Source of the DNA: Clostridiales bacterium
Lineage (GTDB): Bacteria > Bacillota > Clostridia > Oscillospirales > QAMX01
DNA length: 11,427 nt
Direction of reading: 5' to 3'
NCBI GenBank assembly: GCA_016303065.1
Contig: JAEDMJ010000054.1
Location: 1 to 11,427, forward strand
The notes beneath the pieces were generated by a model. That model was not told the origin of the DNA and searched no databases. It saw only the letters and a program-made list of their open reading frames with translations. Positions within the stretch are counted from its first letter, which is position 1. Every line of letters starts with the position of its first letter. The position numbers and the translations under genes are program-made. Positions 6,759-11,427 of the stretch are shown here, in pieces.

Positions 6759-7799
6759 ATGAAAAACCGCGTTGCGCTGATTGGATGCGGCGGAATCGGC
6801 GATTATCACCTCGGACATTTCATCGCCCTCGGCGACAGAATACAGCTCGTTGGCTTCTGCGACCTGATCCTGTCCCGGGCGGAAGATTTTTCGCGCCGTT
6901 CGAGCGGATGCCCCGCATACACCGACTATGTAAAAATGCTGGATGAAACAAATCCGGATATGGTATTCATTGCTGTTCCCCCCGCGGTGCGCGGCGAAAT
7001 CGAATTTGAGCTGATACGCCGGAAAATACACTTCCACATCCAAAAACCTGTCGCTCTGAACCGGGACCTTGCCATCCGCGTCCGCGACGCTGCCGAAGCC
7101 GCCGGACTCATCACCGCCTGCGGGTTCCAGTGCCGGTACAGTTCGTTCATTGAAAAAGGCCGCCGCTTCTGCGCTGAAAATCCCATCGTTTTCGTCGACT
7201 GCACACGCATTGGCGGAGTACCGCCCCAACCCTGGTGGAGGACAAAATCCACTTCCGGCGGACAGCTTCTCGAACAGACGACGCATCAGGTAGACCTTGT
7301 TCGCTGGTTTGTCGGCGAACCCGACACCGTCTTTTCTTTCAACACCCAAGGCTTTATCACCGGGGATGAATGTCCGGGCTACGACACGGACGACGCGTCC
7401 GTCACAGTCGTAAAATTCAAAAACGGCGCTCTTGCCACCATCGGCACCGGATGCTACGAAACTGACCGTCATTCTTTTGACAGCAAGGTCGTCTTCAGTG
7501 CGCGCGACTGCCGTGCGGAGCTAAAAATTCTCAACAGCCTCACCGTCTTCGGCAAAAAAGAGACCGCCGAAGAGGGTGGCGAGGCCTTCTCTGCGCCCGA
7601 CGGCTCCACGGGCGTCGTCTACCGCGAAAAGACGGATGCCGGTCTCGAAAGCGACCGGACCTTTATCGAAGCCGTAATAACCGGCGATCCGTCCGCCATA
7701 CGCAGCGACTACCGCGACGCCGTCAAAACCCTCGAGTTCACCCTCGCCTGCAATGAAGCAATGGAAACCGGTCTTCCTGTCAAAGTCATTTACGGATAA
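6759..7799 (+). CDS. Gfo/Idh/MocA-family NAD(P)-dependent oxidoreductase
   Basis: A 346-residue protein with the two-domain layout of the family. The N-terminal Rossmann fold has the dinucleotide-binding loop GCGGIG (9-14) and an acidic end of strand two near FCDLI (33-37). The C-terminal alpha/beta domain carries the substrate-site segment GGQLLEQTTHQVDLVRW (167-183), in which His176 and Asp179 match the family's catalytic HxxD. The usual EKP motif is QKP here (95-97): the catalytic lysine (Lys96) is kept but the preceding glutamate is replaced. Members oxidise or reduce sugars, inositols or their derivatives; the substrate cannot be told. The ATG at 6759 is set by AAAGGAGG at 6741-6748 (10 bases upstream). 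It has its own promoter, is divergent from the ABC operon and appears monocistronic. It is the last gene before the accessory patch. Confidence 0.9.
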   Translation: MKNRVALIGCGGIGDYHLGHFIALGDRIQLVGFCDLILSRAEDFSRRSSGCPAYTDYVKMLDETNPDMVFIAVPPAVRGEIEFELIRRKIHFHIQKPVALNRDLAIRVRDAAEAAGLITACGFQCRYSSFIEKGRRFCAENPIVFVDCTRIGGVPPQPWWRTKSTSGGQLLEQTTHQVDLVRWFVGEPDTVFSFNTQGFITGDECPGYDTDDASVTVVKFKNGALATIGTGCYETDRHSFDSKVVFSARDCRAELKILNSLTVFGKKETAEEGGEAFSAPDGSTGVVYREKTDAGLESDRTFIEAVITGDPSAIRSDYRDAVKTLEFTLACNEAMETGLPVKVIYG

Positions 7800-7909
7800 A
7801 TAACTGAGTGACAGTATGTAAAGGGTGGTTTCTGCCACCTAATACTATATTACTGCATTACTGCGGCTCATTTGCGGTGACTTGAAAAGCAGTTATCGTA
7901 AAGGCGTAA

Positions 7910-8011
7910 AAAGGTCTTACAGCCGCTGAAAATCAACACAAAAAGGAGCTGAAAGCTCTATTTGAGAAAATGGGCGGCACATACCGTCAGGCGGGCGATT
8001 ATTTCATCCCC
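7910..8011 (+). pseudogene. N-terminal fragment of a TnpV-like transposon protein
   Basis: An open stretch whose translation includes ELKALFEKMGGTYRQAGDYF matches, from memory, the start of transposon-encoded TnpV proteins carried by clostridial conjugative transposons. Similarity stops after FIP (about 8011); what follows in this frame looks like random translation to a stop at 8176. No good start codon plus binding site precedes it, so I read it as a broken fragment. TnpV is an accessory protein of unknown function in such elements. Confidence 0.55.
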
Positions 8012-8072
8012 ATGTATGTCAACGGGTGCCGCCGAAAAGCACCAGGTTCGGCAGACAGAATCCCATCGCTGA

Positions 8073-8255
8073 GCGCTGGGACGGCTTGTGGAGTGGCGCA
8101 AGGCGTCGGCAGATGTGACCAACCGGTATTTTGTGCAATGCGGACACAAGGAAACGGGAGCACATTCCATCCGTGAACGTCTGCGTCAGAAACAGCAACA
8201 GCAGGCACAGCAAAAGCAGACCCAAAAGAAAAGCCCGGACAGTTGGGAGCGATAA
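8073..8255 (+). pseudogene. C-terminal fragment of an unrecognised protein with a Gln-rich tail
   Basis: This frame encodes about 60 residues (WRKASADVTNRYFVQCGH, then a run of Gln/Lys/Arg) ending at TAA 8253-8255. It is preceded in frame by a TGA at 8070-8072, and a neighbouring frame just upstream reads RFGRQNPIAERWDG, which suggests one frameshift near 8080-8086. There is no start codon or binding site. I do not recognise the family; the Gln-rich basic tail and the TnpV neighbour suggest a mobile-element protein. It uses a different frame from the fusion gene further right, whose upstream extension is therefore not real. Confidence 0.4.
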
Positions 8256-8261
8256 AATTTC

Positions 8262-8297
8262 AGCGGGAGCGCATTTTGAACGATGCGCTCCCGCTTT
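8262..8297 (+). terminator. Perfect 13-bp stem hairpin after the mobile-element fragment
   Basis: AGCGGGAGCGCAT (8262-8274) and ATGCGCTCCCGCT (8283-8295) form a perfect 13-bp stem with an 8-base loop, 6 bases after the stop of the preceding fragment. Only TTT plus scattered T follow, so it is a modest intrinsic terminator. It could equally be an inverted repeat belonging to the mobile element. Confidence 0.5.
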
Positions 8298-8319
8298 CAC
8301 TGCTTATTTGGCAAAAGTG

Positions 8320-8349
8320 GTGGAATTTTCCACGTTTTTGTGCTATAAT
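8320..8349 (+). promoter_or_regulatory. Promoter with overlapping inverted repeat, upstream of the resistance-like gene unit
   Basis: A consensus TATAAT (8344-8349) with an extended TG (8341-8342) gives a strong -10. No good -35 exists; the -35 zone is occupied by the inverted repeat GTGGAATTTTCCAC (8320-8333, 6-base arms and a TT centre). That arrangement suggests a repressor or activator site on an extended -10 promoter. Transcription would start near 8356, about 70 bases before the coding start. Confidence 0.6.
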
Positions 8350-8424
8350 TATTATGGTTTTATATCCGCAGAAGAGATAATCCGCTTTGATAACAAATTG
8401 ATTTACGAACGGAGGCGAAATGCT

Positions 8425-9657
8425 GTGCAGCTCTTTTATGGAGTACCCGAAGATATTGAAAAATGGATGAGTCTTGTAACACAGGTTCGCTGGAACTTTC
8501 CCGGCTTGGAAACACAAGAGAAGCTGAACGAGCACCGAACCACCGTTTTAAAATTCATGGGCAAGAGTCAGGCTGTCTGTGTAAAGGAAGGCAATGAGAT
8601 TGTCGGTGTTATGCTGTTCTCACGAGGACACAACATGATCTGCTGTCTTGCTGTTTTACCCAAATACCGTCGCCGTGGTGTAGCATCAATGCTCATGGAA
8701 GAAGCTCTTGCAAATTTAGACAGAACAAAAGAAATATCGGTATCAACTTTCCGAGCGGACGACGAAAAAGGAACCGCACCGAGAGCATTGTATGAAAAAT
8801 ACGGTTTTGTTGCAGATGAGCTTATAGAGGAATTTGATTACCCCAATCAGAAGTATGTTCTGCATCCGGCAGGATCAGAGCGAAAAGACCGACAGCTCGC
8901 TGTCAACACCCTGGCCCGCAAAATCAGCGGTATCCTCTCGGATCGTGAACCGTCGATTTATATGTATGGCTCGTCCGTACTGAACGATTTCAGATTGGGG
9001 TGGAGCGATATTGATATTCTTGTGTTGACAAGCAAGCAAATAACAGAGGAACAGGCAAAATCGCTCGTTGGACTTCGCCAAGCTGTGCTTGCAGATGAAC
9101 CCGATAATCCCTATTACCGTTCTTTTGAGGGTGGGATGCTTACCCTGGATGCGTTCCTCTCAAAGAAAACTGACCGTGTAGTATATTGGGGCACAAGCGG
9201 AGAACGAATTACTGATAACTATGCGTTTGACAGCTTCGGCATGGCGGAGCTGACGGAGAGAAGCGTGCTCTTGTACGGAAAGGATATACGAAAGGAACTG
9301 AAATACCCTACTTTCCACGAGCTGTATGCCGATGTAAAACTCCACTATGAAACAATCAGAAAATACGCACAAAGCACCGGACGGAGCTTCTATTCCTTCG
9401 GTTGGATGTTGGATACAGCTCGGTGTATCTATACGCTTCGCACCGGCAAGATTATTGCCAAGACCGAAGCTGCAGAATGGGCGTTGGATAACAACCTTTG
9501 CCCCAATCCAGACGCCCTTAGATTTGCGCTGAAGGTACGCAGAAGTCCGTTGGAATATAAGAACGATAAACAGACCTTTGACTACGCAGAAACGCTTGCA
9601 GAGCCGATACAGCGCTTTGCAGACATACTGGAGAAAGAATTGAACGCAGGTAAATAA
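8425..9657 (+). CDS. GNAT acetyltransferase fused to an aminoglycoside nucleotidyltransferase-like domain
   Basis: A 410-residue two-domain protein. Residues 1-148 are a GNAT N-acetyltransferase, with acetyl-CoA-binding motif A at LAVLPKYRRRGVASMLM (75-91) and the C-terminal ALYEKYGF (121-128). Residues about 155-410 resemble AadA/ANT-type nucleotidyltransferases: GSS...SDIDILV (182-200) supplies the paired metal-binding aspartates Asp195 and Asp197 of the polymerase-beta fold, followed by an all-helical C-terminal region like that of aminoglycoside adenylyltransferases. Such domains transfer acetyl or AMP groups to antibiotics or other small molecules; whether this one acts on an aminoglycoside is unproven. 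I chose GTG 8425 because GGAGG (8411-8415) lies 9 bases upstream. An ATG at 8420 is out of frame and would encode only about 16 residues, and the open frame back to 8131 crosses the promoter. First gene of a three-gene unit; base composition differs from the left genes, as expected for acquired cargo. Confidence 0.85.
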   Translation: MQLFYGVPEDIEKWMSLVTQVRWNFPGLETQEKLNEHRTTVLKFMGKSQAVCVKEGNEIVGVMLFSRGHNMICCLAVLPKYRRRGVASMLMEEALANLDRTKEISVSTFRADDEKGTAPRALYEKYGFVADELIEEFDYPNQKYVLHPAGSERKDRQLAVNTLARKISGILSDREPSIYMYGSSVLNDFRLGWSDIDILVLTSKQITEEQAKSLVGLRQAVLADEPDNPYYRSFEGGMLTLDAFLSKKTDRVVYWGTSGERITDNYAFDSFGMAELTERSVLLYGKDIRKELKYPTFHELYADVKLHYETIRKYAQSTGRSFYSFGWMLDTARCIYTLRTGKIIAKTEAAEWALDNNLCPNPDALRFALKVRRSPLEYKNDKQTFDYAETLAEPIQRFADILEKELNAGK

Positions 9658-9671
9658 GAGGAGGCGATAAA

Positions 9672-10430
9672 ATGGAATTTAGAAAGGTATTTGATACCAT
9701 CCCCGAACAGTTTGACAAGTACAGACCCCGTTATTCTGCGGAATTATTCGCCGATCTGATTGAATACGCAGAAATCGGTCCCGGCAAAACCGTGTTGGAG
9801 CTTGGTCCAGGTACAGGACAAGCGACAGATCCGATACTTGATACAGGATGCGATTACAATGCTATTGAGCTTGGCGAGAACTTATTTGAAATGATGAAAC
9901 GCAAGTATGGTCAATACCCGAATTTTAGCATCGTAAATGATGACTTCATAACCCACAATTTTGGACATCAGAAATTCGATATGATCTATTCTGCGTCGAC
10001 AATCCAATGGATTCCGGAAGAAATCGCTTTTCCTAAGACTTTTGATTTGCTGAAACCCGGTGGAACGTTGGCAATGATGCTTACCAAAGGCGACTATAAA
10101 ACGCCCAACGAAGAACTGTTTAATAAAATTCAGAAAGTGTATTCCGAGTATTTCAAACCGGATACGGAATATAAGCACGGCTCGTTCAAATACACCAACG
10201 CTCCGAATTATGGATATGTTGATTTTGAAAAACGTGAGTTCTATGGAAAACGGGAATTTACAGCTGATGAATATGTTGCGTTCTGTGGAACGCATGGCGA
10301 TCACATAGTTGTTCCAGAGCCTTACAGAAGTAAATTTTTTGATGGATTGAGAGAAACCGTGTTAGAAGCCGGGAACAAGGTAGTATTTAACGATACATTC
10401 ATTCTGTTCTTGGCAAAGAAACCTTTATAA
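9672..10430 (+). CDS. Class I SAM-dependent methyltransferase
   Basis: A 252-residue Rossmann-fold methyltransferase. Motif I is VLELGPGTGQ (41-50), an acidic end of strand two follows in AIELGE (64-69), motif IV is FDMIYSASTIQW (102-113), and the post-motif LLKPGGTLAMM is at 126-136. These bind S-adenosylmethionine; the methyl acceptor is unknown. The C-terminal half is rich in aromatic and charged residues and diverges from well-known small-molecule methyltransferases. The ATG has GAGGAGG just upstream and starts 14 bases after the stop of the fusion gene, so the two are co-transcribed. Its link to a modifying enzyme suggests a role in small-molecule modification or tolerance, but that is inference. 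No membrane or export signal. Confidence 0.88.
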   Translation: MEFRKVFDTIPEQFDKYRPRYSAELFADLIEYAEIGPGKTVLELGPGTGQATDPILDTGCDYNAIELGENLFEMMKRKYGQYPNFSIVNDDFITHNFGHQKFDMIYSASTIQWIPEEIAFPKTFDLLKPGGTLAMMLTKGDYKTPNEELFNKIQKVYSEYFKPDTEYKHGSFKYTNAPNYGYVDFEKREFYGKREFTADEYVAFCGTHGDHIVVPEPYRSKFFDGLRETVLEAGNKVVFNDTFILFLAKKPL

Positions 10431-10446
10431 AACAAAGGAGGAGCGC

Positions 10447-11076
10447 ATGAAAGCCATAATTACCGATTTAGACAGAACATTGCTACATACCGACAAAAGC
10501 GTGTCCGAACACACCATAGCTGTTCTTAAAAAGTGACACGATCATGGAATCCTTATTATGGCTGCAAGCGCAAGACCTATAAGAGATATTCTGATCTACA
10601 ACGACTTGATCGGCTTTGATGCTATAACCGCAACAAACGGAGCTGTCGTTTCGCTTTCCCAGAACCTATTGGAGATTGGTATCTCATGTGAAAGCGGTGA
10701 AAAAATACTCTCGGCTATTCTTGATTATCCCGATGTGTTTCCTTCTATAGGAACAAGCAAAGGACTTTATTCAAACGGAGATATTCCAATATGGGAGCCT
10801 ATCATTTGGGATAAGTTTCCGACATTACCGGAGGACATCATCCTCTATAAAATACTGGCAGGCAGCCAACAGAAACCGCTATATGAGGGTATTGAAACCA
10901 CGTTGACCGATGATGTGTATCACACCATCGCCAACAATGATTTTATCCAAATTATGAGCAAAGAAGCTGCGAAGTGGAACGGCAACAAGCAAATGCACTC
11001 CCACTTTGGCGTTTTGCCTCTTTGCTCTGCCGTCCTCCCAAACCCCTTGAAATGCCTCTCCCCGCACACGCGGTAA
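10447..11076 (+). pseudogene. HAD-superfamily (Cof-type) hydrolase, nonsense-mutated and 3'-truncated
   Basis: The gene starts at ATG 10447 with AAAGGAGGAG just upstream and HAD motif I DLDRTLL (7-13; nucleophile Asp7, acid/base Asp9), where most relatives have DxDGT. Codon 30 is TGA (10534-10536), where relatives, from memory, have a residue such as Cys within KKxHxHGI. The same frame then continues with motif II AASARP and a cap domain up to KWNGNKQMHSHFG (ending about 11010). There the sequence leaves the family: the GDDxND motif and the C-terminal core are missing, replaced by unrelated residues to TAA 11074-11076. Two independent lesions point to a dead gene. Intact relatives dephosphorylate sugar phosphates or other small molecules. 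It lies 16 bases after the methyltransferase stop, so it was the third gene of that unit. Confidence 0.82.
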
Positions 11077-11200
11077 TAAAATAAATCACATTTCCGGATT
11101 GCGATCCCGAAAGGGAAACATCCGGGATATACCAAAGCATTTGTCGCTGTTTCCAGGCCCCCCCTGCATATCTTTAAAGGCTCTTTCAGAATAAAGAATC
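11077..11200. other. Junction region between the truncated HAD gene and the rRNA operon end
   Basis: No gene is seen. It holds a nested stem-loop (11092-11127) in which TCCGGAT (11093-11099) pairs with ATCCGGG (11120-11126) outside an inner TCCC-GAAA-GGGA tetraloop hairpin (11105-11116), and a run of seven C at 11158-11164. The HAD reading frame breaks off near 11010, so everything from there to the 5S terminator is probably chromosome flank or element end. I find no clear target-site duplication. Confidence 0.45.
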
Positions 11201-11246
11201 CAAAAGCACAAAAGAAAAGCAGTGAAACACATTTCACTGCTTTTCT
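11201..11246 (-). terminator. Intrinsic terminator of the rRNA operon
   Basis: On the minus strand, a perfect 15-bp stem (AGAAAAGCAGTGAAA at 11232-11246 as read on minus, pairing with 11213-11227; 4-base loop) is followed by T-rich TTTGTGCTTTT. It begins 6 bases after the 5S rRNA 3' end and closes the operon. Confidence 0.9.
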
Positions 11247-11252
11247 TCAGGT

Positions 11253-11368
<116 letters not shown>

Positions 11369-11427
11369 TGTTTGATTGTTACCCTGAGAACTGAACAAGA
11401 AAAACTTCATTCGAATCATCGGCAGCG
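11369..11427 (-). other. 23S-5S intergenic spacer of the rRNA operon
   Basis: The bases upstream of 5S on the minus strand contain no recognisable 23S 3' end and no tRNA. The segment TTGTTCAGTTCTCAGGG followed by TAACAA forms short inverted arms and resembles the spacer commonly seen before 5S in clostridial operons. The 23S gene should lie beyond the window. Confidence 0.6.

Noticed and set aside
4987..6762. A 591-codon plus-strand open frame opposite the permease gene
   Set aside because: It is antisense to a permease with clear domains and membrane segments, is extremely Arg/His-rich, and has no binding site. It is a by-product of GC-rich codon use on the other strand.
7822..7840. Hairpin GGTGG/CCACC as a terminator for the oxidoreductase gene
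   Set aside because: The stem is only 5 bp and no T-tract follows.
8131..8424. Upstream N-terminal extension of the acetyltransferase fusion
   Set aside because: The extension crosses a hairpin, a promoter and mobile-element debris read in another frame, and its residues do not resemble the family. GTG 8425 has a good binding site and matches the family start.
10534..10536. TGA in the HAD gene read as selenocysteine or a reassigned codon
   Set aside because: No SECIS-like hairpin is visible directly downstream, other genes here (such as glmM) use TGA as a true stop, and the HAD gene is also truncated at its 3' end, so simple decay is the better explanation.

Overview
The window looks like a chromosomal segment from a Clostridia-type Firmicute, possibly an uncultured Oscillospiraceae/Ruminococcaceae relative. 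The basis is strong GGAGG-type ribosome binding sites, sigma-A promoters with extended -10 elements, a Gram-positive-style 5S rRNA, a TnpV-like transposon remnant, and protein families I associate with gut Clostridia. The call is by recognition only; no database search was possible.

Left part (1-2703): about 400 bases without a convincing gene end in a strong plus-strand terminator hairpin. Then come two overlapping minus-strand genes of the amino-sugar/UDP-GlcNAc pathway. The first is a phosphoglucosamine mutase (GlmM) with an intact Cro/C1-type helix-turn-helix (HTH) domain fused to its N-terminus. The second is a left-handed beta-helix (hexapeptide-repeat) protein resembling the acyltransferase half of GlmU without a pyrophosphorylase domain. 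A near-consensus promoter with two flanking TTTACATT repeats sits in front of the HTH-GlmM gene. The fusion suggests a metabolic enzyme that could regulate transcription, perhaps its own.

Middle (2884-7799): a minus-strand two-gene ABC exporter operon (1005-residue tandem-duplicated FtsX/MacB-type permease, then a LolD/MacB-type ATPase) is divergent from a plus-strand Gfo/Idh/MocA-family oxidoreductase. The 164-base divergent region holds promoters for both directions and a perfect 14-bp palindrome between them.

Right part (7800-11090): a visibly more AT-rich accessory patch. It starts with decayed mobile-element debris (a TnpV N-terminal fragment and an unrecognised glutamine-rich C-terminal fragment), then a perfect 13-bp stem hairpin and a new promoter. 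A three-gene unit follows: a GNAT acetyltransferase fused to an aminoglycoside-nucleotidyltransferase-like domain, a class I SAM methyltransferase, and a HAD hydrolase pseudogene with an in-frame TGA and a lost 3' half. The patch abuts the 3' end of an rRNA operon on the minus strand (5S rRNA plus terminator; the 23S gene would lie beyond the right edge). I read it as horizontally acquired cargo stranded beside an rRNA operon.

The best candidate for something undescribed is the HTH-GlmM fusion with its bracketed promoter. The acetyltransferase-nucleotidyltransferase fusion comes second.
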